Origin: Pedobacter ginsenosidimutans
Lineage (GTDB): Bacteria > Bacteroidota > Bacteroidia > Sphingobacteriales > Sphingobacteriaceae
NCBI RefSeq assembly: GCF_001442625.1
Contig: NZ_LMZQ01000012.1
Location: 1 to 64,000 of the forward strand
DNA length: 64,000 bases
Direction: 5' to 3'
The notes beneath the pieces are model-generated. The model saw nothing but the letters and a program-made list of their open reading frames with translations, did not search any database and had not been told where the DNA came from. How positions within the stretch are numbered: position 1 is the stretch's first letter; the number at the start of each line of letters is the position of its first letter. Made by a program: the position numbers and the translations under genes. This document shows positions 1 through 8,718 of this stretch, one piece after another.

Positions 1-113
1 CCTGCAGGGTACCGCTTCGCCAAGGGCTAGATGGGTTAGGACGGTGGTATGGAAACCCCTCATAGTAGCAGGAATAGCTGCAGCCTACCCATGACACCGA
101 AGCCTACATTTCC
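1..113. ncRNA. Candidate structured RNA, possibly SRP RNA (uncertain)
   Basis: Non-coding sequence with nested helices: GTA 9-11 with TAC 105-107, GCTTCG 14-19 with CGAAGC 98-103, and ATGGG-T-TAGG 31-40 with CCTA-CCCAT 84-92, giving one long irregular stem of about 105 nt. TTAGG (36-40), GGAA (51-54) and GCAGCC (80-85) occur in the order of the SRP S-domain signature, but the distance from GGAA to GCAGCC is far longer than in canonical 4.5S RNA, so identity is open. The strand is not proven and the 5' end may lie outside the window. No coding potential was seen. Confidence 0.35.
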
Positions 114-211
114 AAAAACTTTTTATTCAACTATATAAAATATGGATTAATTGGGGCTGCTAACTGTCTTATCATAATCGTACTGTAAACATTTAAACAA
201 AATATGTCAAT

Positions 212-243
212 TTGTCACTTTTAATTTTATTTATGTATTTTTG
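212..243 (+). promoter_or_regulatory. Bacteroidota promoter for miaB
   Basis: TTG at 212-214 (-33) and TATTTTTG at 236-243 (-7, consensus TAnnTTTG) are separated by 21 nt. The -7 box ends 24 nt before the miaB ATG, so a short leader is expected. Confidence 0.6.
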
Positions 244-267
244 CAATCCCCAAAATGTTTTTAAATA

Positions 268-1686
268 ATGATTGATTTACAAGTACAGGATAAGACGCAC
301 GATGAAGCCAGGCAAGGTGAAGCTTTAATTTTAGATACACCAATTAAAGCCGATGCCCGTAAATTATATATCGAAAGTTATGGTTGTGCAATGAATTTTG
401 CTGATAGTGAAATTGTTGCTTCTATTCTTTCTGAAACAGGATTTGAAACCACAGGGGATTATCACCAGGCAGATGTAATCTTCATCAATACCTGCTCTAT
501 CCGCGAGAACGCTGAAACCAGGGTTAGGAACCGCTTATCACAGTTTGGTGTCGAAAAACGCCGTAACCCGAAATTAATTGTTGGGGTTTTGGGCTGCATG
601 GCAGAACGTTTAAAATCTAAATTTTTAGAAGAAGAACGTTTGGTAGATGTAGTAGTAGGGCCCGATGCTTACCGCGATCTGCCCAACTTAATTGAACAGG
701 TAGAAAGTGGACATAAAGCCGTTAACGTACTTTTATCCCGCGAAGAAACTTATGCAGATATTAGTCCGGTGCGTTTAAACAGCAACGGAATTACCGCCTT
801 TATTTCGATTACCCGTGGTTGTAATAACATGTGCTCTTTCTGTGTTGTTCCTTTTACCCGTGGCCGCGAACGCAGCCGCGATGCCCATTCTATTATAGAA
901 GAAGCAAAAGGCTTATTTGAAGCTGGTTATCGTGAGGTTACACTTTTAGGCCAAAACGTTGATTCTTACACCTGGACATCGGAAGATGGAACAGAAACCG
1001 TAAACTTTGCCCAGCTTTTGGAGCAAACAGCTTTGGTTAGTCCTGATTTAAGGGTGCGTTTTTCTACTTCGCATCCAAAAGATATTACCGACGAGGTTTT
1101 ACATACCATTGCTAAATACGATAACATCTGTAATTATATTCACTTGCCAGTTCAATCAGGCAATACCCGCATATTGGAGTTAATGAACAGGACTTATACC
1201 CGCGAATGGTATATCAATCGTATTGATGCTATCCGTAACATTATCCCGGGTTGTGCAATTTCTACCGATATTATTGCTGGCTTCTGTACTGAAACAGAAG
1301 AAGAGCATCAGGAAACCCTGAGTATGATGGATTACGTAGAATATGATTTTGCATATAACTTCACTTATTCTGAACGACCTGGAACTTTAGCTGCCCGTAA
1401 ATTGGAAGATGATATTCCTGAAGAAGTAAAAAAACGTCGTTTGGCTGAGATTTTGGCTAAACAACAGGCACATTCGTTAATGCGCCTACAAGAGTGGGTG
1501 GGTAAAACCGTTCGTGTTTTGATTGAAGGCACTTCTAAAAAATCTGATCTGGATTATTGCGGAAGAGGAGATAGCGGAGCGATGGCCATTTTCCCTGCAA
1601 TTGAAGGCGTTAAGCCGGGCGAATATGCAAATGTATTTATCGAAAAATGTACATCAGCTACGCTAATTGGTAAAATAGTATCATAA
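268..1686 (+). CDS. miaB: tRNA-2-methylthio-N6-dimethylallyladenosine synthase MiaB
   Basis: Radical-SAM methylthiotransferase that converts i6A37 to ms2i6A37 in tRNAs reading UNN codons. All family parts are visible: N-terminal UPF0004 domain with cluster-binding Cys40, Cys76 and Cys110; radical SAM motif CX3CX2C at Cys185, Cys189 and Cys192 within [10 protein letters not shown]; and a C-terminal TRAM-like RNA-binding region (about residues 410-470). The 472-aa length is normal. ATG at 268 lies 24 nt after a good promoter. It heads a co-oriented series with a sigma-54 activator, lptE and secG, although an 86-nt gap with a palindromic repeat separates it from the next gene. Confidence 0.96.
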   Translation: MIDLQVQDKTHDEARQGEALILDTPIKADARKLYIESYGCAMNFADSEIVASILSETGFETTGDYHQADVIFINTCSIRENAETRVRNRLSQFGVEKRRNPKLIVGVLGCMAERLKSKFLEEERLVDVVVGPDAYRDLPNLIEQVESGHKAVNVLLSREETYADISPVRLNSNGITAFISITRGCNNMCSFCVVPFTRGRERSRDAHSIIEEAKGLFEAGYREVTLLGQNVDSYTWTSEDGTETVNFAQLLEQTALVSPDLRVRFSTSHPKDITDEVLHTIAKYDNICNYIHLPVQSGNTRILELMNRTYTREWYINRIDAIRNIIPGCAISTDIIAGFCTETEEEHQETLSMMDYVEYDFAYNFTYSERPGTLAARKLEDDIPEEVKKRRLAEILAKQQAHSLMRLQEWVGKTVRVLIEGTSKKSDLDYCGRGDSGAMAIFPAIEGVKPGEYANVFIEKCTSATLIGKIVS

Positions 1687-1691
1687 TATCC

Positions 1692-1754
1692 CGTCATGCT
1701 GAACTTGATTCAGCATCTTAAATTGAAGGACTCTGAAACAAGTTCAGAGTGACG
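1692..1754. repeat. REP-like nested palindrome
   Basis: Two small hairpins (ATGCTGAA 1696-1703 with TTCAGCAT 1709-1716; CTCTGAA 1731-1737 with TTCAGAG 1743-1749) sit inside outer inverted ends, CGTCA at the left and TGACG at the right. Such GTCA..TGAC palindromes recur in other intergenic spaces here (14.8-15.1 kb, 37.3 kb, 45.8 kb). This one lies between miaB and the sigma-54 activator and may attenuate or stabilise the transcript. Confidence 0.6.
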
Positions 1755-1772
1755 TAACTTTAGAAAGAATAA

Positions 1773-3020
1773 ATGGATACACAAAATATTAAACAACGGT
1801 TCGGTATTATTGGCAATTCGCCATTGCTTAACCGTGCCATCGATATTGCAAGCCAGGTAGCACCAACTGATATGTCGGTGTTAATAACAGGCGAAAGTGG
1901 TAGCGGTAAAGAGGTGTTCTCGCAGATTATCCATCAAATGAGTGCCCGTAAACACGGTGCTTTTATTGCTGTAAACTGTGGTGCCATTCCCGAGGGAACC
2001 ATTGATTCTGAATTGTTTGGTCACGAAAAAGGATCTTTTACAGGCGCACACGAAGCACGTAAAGGTTACTTTGAAGTAGCAAACGGCGGAACCATTTTTT
2101 TAGATGAGGTTGCTGAGCTGCCTCTAGGAACACAGGCACGTTTATTGCGTATTTTGGAAAGCGGCGAATACTTACGCGTAGGTTCATCTAAAGTTCAGAA
2201 AACAGACGTCCGCATTATTGCCGCAACCAATGTTGATGTGTATAACCGCGTTAAAAACGGAAAATTCCGCGAAGATTTATATTACAGGTTAAATACCGTT
2301 CCATTACGCATACCGGCTTTGCAAGAGCGTAAAGAAGATATTTATTTATTATTCAGAAAATTCGCTGCCGATTTTAGCGATAAATACCGTAGTCCTGCAT
2401 TGCATTTGGAACCAGATGCCATTCAGATCTTAACCAATTATAGCTGGCCAGGTAATGTTCGTCAGTTAAAAAATATTGCCGAGCAGATCTGCGTATTAGA
2501 AAAAGACCGGAATGTAACCGGACAAGCTATTTTAAACTATATCCCGAACGAGGCTGGAAGTAACCTGCCAATGGCGATTAATGCGCAGTCGAAAGAAGAT
2601 TTTACGGAAAGAGATATTTTGTATAAGGTACTTTTCGATATGAAGAAGGATATGGTTGAGCTTAAAAAACTAGTTGCCGAAATTATTCAGCACGGTGGAA
2701 ATACCGCTACCGTTTTGGCAGATAATCCGCAGTATATCAATCAGTTGTACCGGGATGTGGAACTGCCCGCAGGGCAAGAGCATGCCTTTACCATTCAGCA
2801 ACCTACACCAAGCAATAATAACATCAACAACAATAACAATGCTGATTATTTTGCACACGAGGCCGAAGAGGTAGAAGAATCTTTATCATTAGTGGATAAA
2901 GAATCAGATCTGATTAAAAAAGCATTAAAAAAACACAAGGGTAAACGTAAGTTTGCTGCGCAAGAATTGGGCATTTCAGAGCGTACCCTGTACAGAAAAA
3001 TTAAAGAATTAAATTTATAA
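1773..3020 (+). CDS. Sigma-54-dependent activator (AAA+ plus Fis HTH, no receiver domain)
   Basis: Bacterial enhancer-binding protein that remodels the RpoN-RNA polymerase closed complex. The protein starts almost directly with the AAA+ domain: Walker A GESGSGKE (40-47), sigma-54 contact loop GSFTGA (87-92, an accepted variant of GAFTGA), and Walker B around FLDEVAEL (about 109-116). A long linker follows, with an Asn-rich run near residues 348-357, then a C-terminal Fis-type helix-turn-helix (about 375-415). No receiver, GAF or PAS domain is present, so activity may be set by expression or a partner protein. It lies between miaB and lptE, upstream of secG. Its targets are unknown; envelope genes are a guess from context. 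Confidence 0.93.
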   Translation: MDTQNIKQRFGIIGNSPLLNRAIDIASQVAPTDMSVLITGESGSGKEVFSQIIHQMSARKHGAFIAVNCGAIPEGTIDSELFGHEKGSFTGAHEARKGYFEVANGGTIFLDEVAELPLGTQARLLRILESGEYLRVGSSKVQKTDVRIIAATNVDVYNRVKNGKFREDLYYRLNTVPLRIPALQERKEDIYLLFRKFAADFSDKYRSPALHLEPDAIQILTNYSWPGNVRQLKNIAEQICVLEKDRNVTGQAILNYIPNEAGSNLPMAINAQSKEDFTERDILYKVLFDMKKDMVELKKLVAEIIQHGGNTATVLADNPQYINQLYRDVELPAGQEHAFTIQQPTPSNNNINNNNNADYFAHEAEEVEESLSLVDKESDLIKKALKKHKGKRKFAAQELGISERTLYRKIKELNL

Positions 3021-3054
3021 GTTCATCGCCTTTAAAAACAAATTATATATTTAT

Positions 3055-3573
3055 ATGCTGATGAAAATAAAAATATTTGCTTTAATCCTTATTGCTACAA
3101 TACTGAGCGCCTGCTCTTATAAATTCAGTGGAGCATCAACAACAGGATTAAAAACGGTGGTTGTTCGGGTGTTTGAAAACAATGCCCCGTTAGTGGTACC
3201 AACATTAAGTAACCAGATTACCGAATCGTTAAAAACCCGGATCCGTAATCAGACCAAATTAATTATTTCTCCTACCGGTGAAGGCGATGCATCATTTGAA
3301 GGCAGAATAACGGGCTATGATATTAAGCCGGTTGCGCTTCAAAATAGTGCTACACCTACTTCGGGTGCAAACAGATTAACCATAACCGTTTCGGTAAAGT
3401 ATAAGAACAATATAAAAGAACACGAAAAAGAAAGTTTTGAAGAAAGCTTTACCAAATATTTTGATTTTCCGATCAGCGGGGCACCAATTCAAACCTTATT
3501 GCCTGGAGCTATCGAAAATATTAACAAACAATTATCGGAAGATATTTTTAACCGTGCATTTGCGCAGTGGTAA
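3055..3573 (+). CDS. lptE: LPS-assembly lipoprotein LptE
   Basis: Outer-membrane lipoprotein expected to plug the LptD barrel and help deliver lipopolysaccharide to the cell surface. A lipoprotein signal peptide ends in the lipobox LSAC (Cys near residue 20), followed by YKFSGAS, typical of Bacteroidota LptE. The body is a mixed alpha/beta domain with the TESLKTRI-type central helix. Length 172 aa fits. ATG codons at 3055 and 3061 are both possible; the second gives a cleaner MKIK start. It follows the sigma-54 activator by 34 nt and is likely co-transcribed. Confidence 0.87.
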   Translation: MLMKIKIFALILIATILSACSYKFSGASTTGLKTVVVRVFENNAPLVVPTLSNQITESLKTRIRNQTKLIISPTGEGDASFEGRITGYDIKPVALQNSATPTSGANRLTITVSVKYKNNIKEHEKESFEESFTKYFDFPISGAPIQTLLPGAIENINKQLSEDIFNRAFAQW

Positions 3574-3647
3574 ATAAAGCAGGATTCTAAAAGACAAAAT
3601 TTTCAAAACCCGTCTACATTTTTTTAACTTAGCGGCAAACCTCGATA

Positions 3648-4694
3648 ATGGATAACAAAAAGCTACTGGCAGATTTACTTGCGCAACCTGGAAAGGTTGG
3701 ACCAGAGCATGTATCCATGTTGCAGGAAATGGTGGCGCAATTTCCATATGCCCAGCCCATTCATTTACTGTTAGCTAAGGCTAATGCATCAGCAGTGCCA
3801 AAAGCAGCGCTTTATAGCCAGGGGCATGTACTGTTCCATATATTAAATATGGTTTCAGTCCGCGAAACAACAGAAGAGGAAATTAACGGGATAGTTACTG
3901 AAAATACACAGGATGAACAGGTAGTTTTTGAAGAAACAGGAGAATTAGCTTCAGATCTTCACTCAGAAAACCCAGTAATTTCTATAGAAACGCCAAATCA
4001 CCTGCCAGGTATTGATAGTCATTTAATGGACTTACCTGCAGATGATGATTCTTTTATTGAAAGTGTAGCCGCTACCGATTTCTTTGCTTTTGAACAGAAA
4101 TTAAGTACCGATGTGGTTACGGCGGCACCAGAAATTGAAACGGTTGTTCCTGATGAGCCTGAAAGGAATTTTGTTTCGCAATATAACGACGATAAGCTTC
4201 CGTACACATTTTTATGGTGGTTAGCTAAAACCCGTAAAGAGCACGAGCAGATTTTTCAGCCTTATGCACACCCCAATGCTGGTAAGGTAAAACCGCAGCC
4301 ACAGAACAACCAGCAGCAAGAAAGAGCTGAGTTTCAACAGCAATATGTAGAGCATATCTTTCACATCCAAACCCCTTTTGAGGTAGCTGATCATTTAGCA
4401 GAATATCCTTCTGCCGAAATTAAGGATGCAAAGGGAGCCGAAATTATCGAGCGGTTCTTAAAAGAAGATCCAACAATCAAGCCTCCGAGGCCAGAACAGA
4501 TAGACAATGAAAATAAGGCAAAGAAAAGTGCAGAAGACAATTACGACCTTGTTTCGGAGACTTTAGCTAAAATTTATATCGAGCAAATGCTTTATCACAA
4601 AGCCATAGATACTTATAAAAAATTAAGTTTGAAATATCCGGAAAAAAGCCGTTACTTTGCCGACCTTATCCAATCTATAGAAAAGAAATTTTAA
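3648..4694 (+). CDS. Conserved hypothetical protein with C-terminal TPR-like segment
   Basis: No catalytic motif recognised. The 348-aa protein has an N-terminal helical region (about 1-75), a long acidic low-complexity middle (about 85-170), a Gln-rich stretch near 215-230, and a C-terminal TPR-like helix pair beginning LAKIYIEQMLYHKAI (about 305-340). There is no signal peptide or membrane segment, so it is probably cytoplasmic. It sits 14 nt upstream of secG and 74 nt after lptE. From memory this lptE-ORF-secG order recurs in Bacteroidota, so a role linked to envelope biogenesis or export is plausible but unproven. Confidence 0.8.
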   Translation: MDNKKLLADLLAQPGKVGPEHVSMLQEMVAQFPYAQPIHLLLAKANASAVPKAALYSQGHVLFHILNMVSVRETTEEEINGIVTENTQDEQVVFEETGELASDLHSENPVISIETPNHLPGIDSHLMDLPADDDSFIESVAATDFFAFEQKLSTDVVTAAPEIETVVPDEPERNFVSQYNDDKLPYTFLWWLAKTRKEHEQIFQPYAHPNAGKVKPQPQNNQQQERAEFQQQYVEHIFHIQTPFEVADHLAEYPSAEIKDAKGAEIIERFLKEDPTIKPPRPEQIDNENKAKKSAEDNYDLVSETLAKIYIEQMLYHKAIDTYKKLSLKYPEKSRYFADLIQSIEKKF

Positions 4695-4708
4695 AATATA
4701 ATATTACC

Positions 4709-5071
4709 ATGGTAACCTTTTTAATCATTTTATTAATTATTGCGTGTGTGGCCTTAGGCTTATTTGTTTTAGTACAAAACCCTAAAGGCGGAGGTTTAGC
4801 TACAGGCGGCGGCACCAGTAACATGTTTGGTGTACAGCGTACTGGCGATGTTTTAGAAAAAGGATCGTGGGTATTGTTAACCGTTATAGTAGTGTTAACC
4901 CTTGCTGTTACTACAATTGCTAAAACCAGCGGTGGTACTGCTGCGGTTGGAAATTCAGCTATTCAAGAGCGTTTAGATAAAACGCCATCACCATCTCCCC
5001 TTGGCGGAAATTTAAACAGCACTAAACCTGCTGCTTCGACTCCAGCTAAAACAGATTCGACAAAGAAATAA
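4709..5071 (+). CDS. secG: Preprotein translocase subunit SecG
   Basis: Small inner-membrane subunit of SecYEG. Two membrane segments are visible (about 3-22 and 54-72) flanking the Gly-rich cytoplasmic loop NPKGGGLATGGGTSNMFG, the family signature. A Pro/Ser/Thr/Lys-rich tail (about 90-120) extends beyond the core and makes the protein longer than E. coli SecG. ATG at 4709 is 14 nt after the preceding stop, and a strong intrinsic terminator follows 22 nt after the stop, so secG ends the operon. Confidence 0.94.
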   Translation: MVTFLIILLIIACVALGLFVLVQNPKGGGLATGGGTSNMFGVQRTGDVLEKGSWVLLTVIVVLTLAVTTIAKTSGGTAAVGNSAIQERLDKTPSPSPLGGNLNSTKPAASTPAKTDSTKK

Positions 5072-5093
5072 GTAATACTTACCCGTATTTTAT

Positions 5094-5124
5094 AAAGCTT
5101 TCCTCAAAAGGGAAAGCTTTTTTG
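5094..5124 (+). terminator. Intrinsic terminator after secG
   Basis: Perfect 10-bp stem AAAGCTTTCC (5094-5103) with GGAAAGCTTT (5111-5120), a 7-nt loop, then a T run. Confidence 0.9.
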
Positions 5125-5135
5125 TTTTTAACGAA

Positions 5136-5280
5136 GCTGTATCATAAATATAGAATTGTCATCCTGAGCCTGTCAAAGGACCTGTTTAGATGCCTCGCAA
5201 AGCGTTTCGACTACCTGTCCCGATTCATCGGGAAGCTCAACGTGACTAGTTCGAATGGAATCACAACTTATAATACAACC
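5136..5280. mobile_element. MITE-like element, copy 1
   Basis: About 145 bp, closely similar to 45889-46032 along its whole length; the first 25 bases, from GCTGTATCAT onward, are identical. Termini are imperfect inverted repeats (AGCTGTATCAT against GGTTGTATTAT read inward). It carries an internal REP-like hairpin (TCCCGAT...ATCGGGA near 5218-5232). No ORF. It fills most of the 297-bp gap between secG and the histidine kinase gene. Confidence 0.7.
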
Positions 5281-5368
5281 TCTTTTGTTTTTTAACATTC
5301 CGTAAAAAATGAATCAATAGCCTTTATCTCTTAACACACATTTAACATAAAAAGCTTTAAATTGCAAC

Positions 5369-6394
5369 ATGAAATTAAGTGTGCTGGTTCTATTTACTGC
5401 TCTCGCCGTTGGTCTTTCCATCGGGATGGTTAATTTTTATTTTCAGCATAGCCTGTATTACATGGCTATTTCTTTTGGCGTATCGTTTCTATGCAGTTTT
5501 TTGGTTTTTTATTATTTGCTGGAGAAATATATTTACACCAAAATTAAACTCATCTACAAGCTCATCCATAACCTTAAATTAGGTAAAGATTTAAAAGATG
5601 CGCTCGGCGAGTATGTGAGTTCTGACCCGATTAATGATGTAGAGCAGGAAGTAAAGGAGTGGGCAGGTGCAAAGAAAAAAGAAATAGATTTATTAAAAAA
5701 ACAGGAACAGTTTAGAAGAGAATTTCTTTCAAATGTTTCGCACGAGTTTAAAACCCCGCTTTTTGCCATTCAAGGTTATATCGAAACTTTACAGGACTGT
5801 TTGGTAGATGATCCGGATCAGGCTGTTTTGTTTTTAAAAAAGGCAGAAAACAATGTAGAGCGACTAAGTTATTTAATTAATGATTTAGACGTTATTTCAA
5901 AATTAGAAACAGGCGAATCGCCAATTAACTACCAAAAATTCGATTTTGTACAATTGGCGAAAGAGGTAATGGAAAACCTCGAAGACCGTGCTGAAGCAAA
6001 AAACATTAAACTCTTTTTTAAAGATAAATATACAGCCATTACACTGGTTTCGGCCGATCGCGAAAAGATTAGGCAGGTTTTGATTAACTTGCTGGTAAAC
6101 AGCATTAAGTACGGTATTGATGGCGGCGAAACAGCCATTAAGATTTTTGAACTGCACGATCAGGTTTTGATCGAAGTTACCGATAACGGCATTGGCATAG
6201 AAGAAAAACATTTGTTGCGCTTATTTGAACGCTTTTATCGCATCGATACCCATCGCGCACGAGAAGTTGGAGGCACAGGTTTAGGTTTAGCCATTGTAAA
6301 ACACATTTTAGAGGCACACCAACAAACCATTTCAGTAAGAAGTACGCCGGGTATAGGTACTACCTTTGCATTTACGCTACAAAAAGGCGGGTAG
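5369..6394 (+). CDS. PhoR-like sensor histidine kinase
   Basis: Membrane sensor kinase with two N-terminal transmembrane segments (about 3-23 and 30-50) and a very short extracytoplasmic loop, a juxtamembrane linker, a HisKA domain with phospho-acceptor His125 in SHEFKTP, and a HATPase_c domain with N-box [12 protein letters not shown]1 DNGIGIEE, F-box and G2 [14 protein letters not shown]. Length 341 aa. No response regulator is adjacent, so it is an orphan within this window. The downstream DUF47-PiT phosphate uptake pair, on the same strand after a 348-nt gap, suggests a phosphate-sensing role; this is inference from context. Confidence 0.92.
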   Translation: MKLSVLVLFTALAVGLSIGMVNFYFQHSLYYMAISFGVSFLCSFLVFYYLLEKYIYTKIKLIYKLIHNLKLGKDLKDALGEYVSSDPINDVEQEVKEWAGAKKKEIDLLKKQEQFRREFLSNVSHEFKTPLFAIQGYIETLQDCLVDDPDQAVLFLKKAENNVERLSYLINDLDVISKLETGESPINYQKFDFVQLAKEVMENLEDRAEAKNIKLFFKDKYTAITLVSADREKIRQVLINLLVNSIKYGIDGGETAIKIFELHDQVLIEVTDNGIGIEEKHLLRLFERFYRIDTHRAREVGGTGLGLAIVKHILEAHQQTISVRSTPGIGTTFAFTLQKGG

Positions 6395-6742
6395 CCTTAG
6401 TGCCTTGATAATCATTCTTCAATTTTTGCCACGGAAACACGGATTGCACGGAAAATATGGTATCCGATTTGGTTCCGAAAAGCCATAGACCACTGTTGAT
6501 AAACCCGATATTAGCGAACATCCTGATTTTTCATCAGGATAAAGCGTTTAGCAGGACTATCGTAACCGAAGTACTTGTTCACGCGGTTTTTCAAAAAAAC
6601 CTATTTATTTCATTGTCAGCTACCTAAAACTATTGAAATAAACTAGGCCTGATTAAATAAGGCGATAATTAGTTAATATAATTAAGAAATTAACATTAAC
6701 TTAACATTGGGCTTGTAGCTTTGCAACATATTAAAAATTAAC
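6395..6742. other. 348-bp intergenic region with degenerate repeats
   Basis: No ORF supported. It holds an ACGG-rich remnant near 6429-6455 resembling the edge of the ACCACAGAG repeat family, a short hairpin ATCCTGAT 6520-6527 with ATCAGGAT 6533-6540, and the promoter of the DUF47 gene at its right end. Confidence 0.5.
6716..6723 (+). promoter_or_regulatory. -7 box upstream of the DUF47-PiT operon
   Basis: TAGCTTTG matches TAnnTTTG and ends 19 nt before the ATG at 6743. No clear TTG is present at the usual -33 spacing, so the promoter may need an activator, as expected for a phosphate-regulated operon (inference). Confidence 0.45.
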
Positions 6743-7384
6743 ATGAACAATATTTTTAAGTTCTTTACACCTCAAGACAAAAAGTTTCATCCGCTTTTCG
6801 AGCAAGCAGGTAGCAATGCATTAAAAATTGCAGAAACCCTTTTAGAAATGGTTAGCACAGGTGATGCTGAAAGCAGAAAAACAATTTTTAAAGAAATTGA
6901 GCGCTTGGAGCATGTAGGTGATGATATTACCCATTCAATTTTTCTTGAACTGAGCAGGAACTTTATTACGCCATTTGATAGAGAAGACATCCATGCATTG
7001 GCTACTGCCGTTGATGATGTTGCCGATTATATTTATGGTACTGCAAACCGTATGCAGATGTATAACATGAATACCATTAATGAGCCGATTGTTAAAATTG
7101 CCGAGCTTTTGGTAGAAATGTGTACTGATATTGATAAAGCGATTAAAGAGTTACGCAGTTTCAAAAATATCCGCGTAATTGCCGATGCTTGTATCCGTAT
7201 TAACAGTGGCGAAAACCAGGCTGATTATGTATTTACATTAGCGGTAGCTCGTTTATTCGAATACGAAACCAATGCGATTGAATTAATTAAACAAAAAGAG
7301 GTTTTACAAACGATAGAAAAAGCGACAGATAAGTGTGAGGATGTGGCGAATGTGCTTGAAACTATCTTGGTTAAAAACGCTTAA
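6743..7384 (+). CDS. DUF47 family PhoU-like protein (Pit accessory)
   Basis: Cytoplasmic helical-bundle protein of the DUF47/PhoU-like family (213 aa, all-helical with many acidic residues). Members are commonly encoded next to PiT-type phosphate transporters and are thought to modulate them. Here the transporter begins 12 nt downstream, making a two-gene operon. The PhoU-like metal-site regions appear as IERLEHVGDDITHSIF (about 52-67) and the DREDIHALATAVDDVADYIY segment (about 79-98). Confidence 0.92.
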   Translation: MNNIFKFFTPQDKKFHPLFEQAGSNALKIAETLLEMVSTGDAESRKTIFKEIERLEHVGDDITHSIFLELSRNFITPFDREDIHALATAVDDVADYIYGTANRMQMYNMNTINEPIVKIAELLVEMCTDIDKAIKELRSFKNIRVIADACIRINSGENQADYVFTLAVARLFEYETNAIELIKQKEVLQTIEKATDKCEDVANVLETILVKNA

Positions 7385-7396
7385 TAAAAAACAAAC

Positions 7397-8407
7397 ATGG
7401 TAACTACCTTATTGGTTGTTGTTGTAATTCTGGCTATTGCTTTCGATTACATTAACGGCTTTCACGATGCCGCTAACTCGATTGCAACAGTTGTTTCTAC
7501 AAAAGTTCTTACGCCTTTTCAGGCGGTTTTGTGGGCTGCGTTGTTCAATTTCGCTGCTTACTTTTATTTTACCGACCACAAAGTAGCTAATACGGTTGCT
7601 AAAACGGTAATTGAAAATTATATCACTTTAGAAGTTATCCTTGCAGGTTTAGTTGCAGCAATTATCTGGAACCTTTTAACCTGGTGGTATGGTATCCCTT
7701 CAAGTTCATCACATACCCTAATTGGAGGTTTTGCTGGTGCAGGTATGACACATGCTTTACTTATAGGCGCTAGTCCGCTTGATGCTGTAAACATGGGTTA
7801 TGTAATAAAAATTGTTTCTTTCATTGTACTGGCACCGATAATCGGTATGGTTATATCAGTTGTATTAACACTGATCATTATCAATATCTGTCGTTATGCC
7901 AAGCCAGCAACTGCTGAGAAATGGTTTAAACGCCTGCAATTGCTCTCTTCTGCTGCATTAAGTTTCTTCCATGGAGGCAACGATGCTCAAAAGGTAATGG
8001 GGATCATTGCAACGGCTCTAATCGCTTCAAAAGTAATTCCTAATTTCGAAGCAATGCCTGCATGGGTGCCAATTGCCTGTTATTCGGCAATATCGTTAGG
8101 TACAATGAGTGGGGGGTGGAAAATTGTTAAAACAATGGGTTCCAAAATTACCAAAGTAACCGCACTGGAAGGTGTTGCTGCTGAAGGTGCTGGAGCAGTA
8201 ACTTTAGGTATTACAGAGCATTTCGGTATTCCGGTTTCTACAACGCATACCATTACAGGTTCGATTGTAGGGGTAGGTGTAGTAAAAAGCGTTTCTGCAG
8301 TACGTTGGGGTGTAACCATCAACTTAATCTGGGCCTGGATTTTAACCATTCCGGTTTCGGCTACATTAGCGGCCATTATTTATGCCGTGATCTATTACTT
8401 AAAATAA
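7397..8407 (+). CDS. pitA: PiT-family inorganic phosphate transporter
   Basis: Inner-membrane phosphate:cation symporter. The family's inverted duplicate signature is seen twice: FDYINGFHDAANSIATVVST near residues 15-34 and FFHGGNDAQKVMG near 193-205, with about ten hydrophobic segments over 336 aa. Also visible are the SSSSHTLIGG and STTHTITGSI loops typical of the two halves. It is translationally close (12 nt) to the DUF47 gene and followed by an intrinsic terminator. The symbol is by family; metal-phosphate against Na+ coupling cannot be told from sequence. Confidence 0.93.
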   Translation: MVTTLLVVVVILAIAFDYINGFHDAANSIATVVSTKVLTPFQAVLWAALFNFAAYFYFTDHKVANTVAKTVIENYITLEVILAGLVAAIIWNLLTWWYGIPSSSSHTLIGGFAGAGMTHALLIGASPLDAVNMGYVIKIVSFIVLAPIIGMVISVVLTLIIINICRYAKPATAEKWFKRLQLLSSAALSFFHGGNDAQKVMGIIATALIASKVIPNFEAMPAWVPIACYSAISLGTMSGGWKIVKTMGSKITKVTALEGVAAEGAGAVTLGITEHFGIPVSTTHTITGSIVGVGVVKSVSAVRWGVTINLIWAWILTIPVSATLAAIIYAVIYYLK

Positions 8408-8433
8408 AAACAAAATCCTTTAATATACTCAAG

Positions 8434-8464
8434 AGACCAAAGCTAATTGCCTTGGTCTTTTTTG
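8434..8464 (+). terminator. Intrinsic terminator after pitA
   Basis: AGACCAA (8434-8440) pairs with TTGGTCT (8452-8458) and is followed by a T run. Confidence 0.8.
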
Positions 8465-8512
8465 TTGGTGTTTGTTTTTTTAACACAGAGCGCATTTAGG
8501 CTTATGGTATTT

Positions 8513-8604
8513 ACCACAGAGACCGCGGAGTTTTACACGGCGTAAACACCGAGCTCTTGGGCCTAACTTCATGTCCTCTGCTTTTTCTCTATGTTCTCTG
8601 TGGT
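8513..8604. repeat. ACCACAGAG-terminal inverted-repeat element
   Basis: The ends ACCACAGAGA (8513-8522) and TCTCTGTGGT (8595-8604) form a perfect 10-bp inverted repeat around a 72-nt core. The same termini bound 19155-19349. No coding capacity. Confidence 0.6.
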
Positions 8605-8718
8605 TTTCTTCGACTACGCTCAGACTGACATGCGAGGGAATTTTAAAAAAATAGAAAGTTATTAGGAAATATTGGGTGCGTGAAACCTTTCGCTGAGCCC
8701 GTAATAAATAGCTGAAAA

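Larger units (their letters stand above)
8408..8718. other. 311-bp intergenic region: terminator plus repeat
   Basis: No gene seen. It contains the pitA terminator (8434-8464), an ACCACAGAG-type inverted-repeat element (8513-8604), and a short CTTCGACTACGCTCAGACTGACA-related REP fragment near 8607-8632. Confidence 0.6.

Noticed and set aside
2815..2845. AAC/AAT-rich run as a microsatellite
   Set aside because: It is in frame and encodes the Asn-rich linker of the sigma-54 activator, so it was not listed as a separate repeat.
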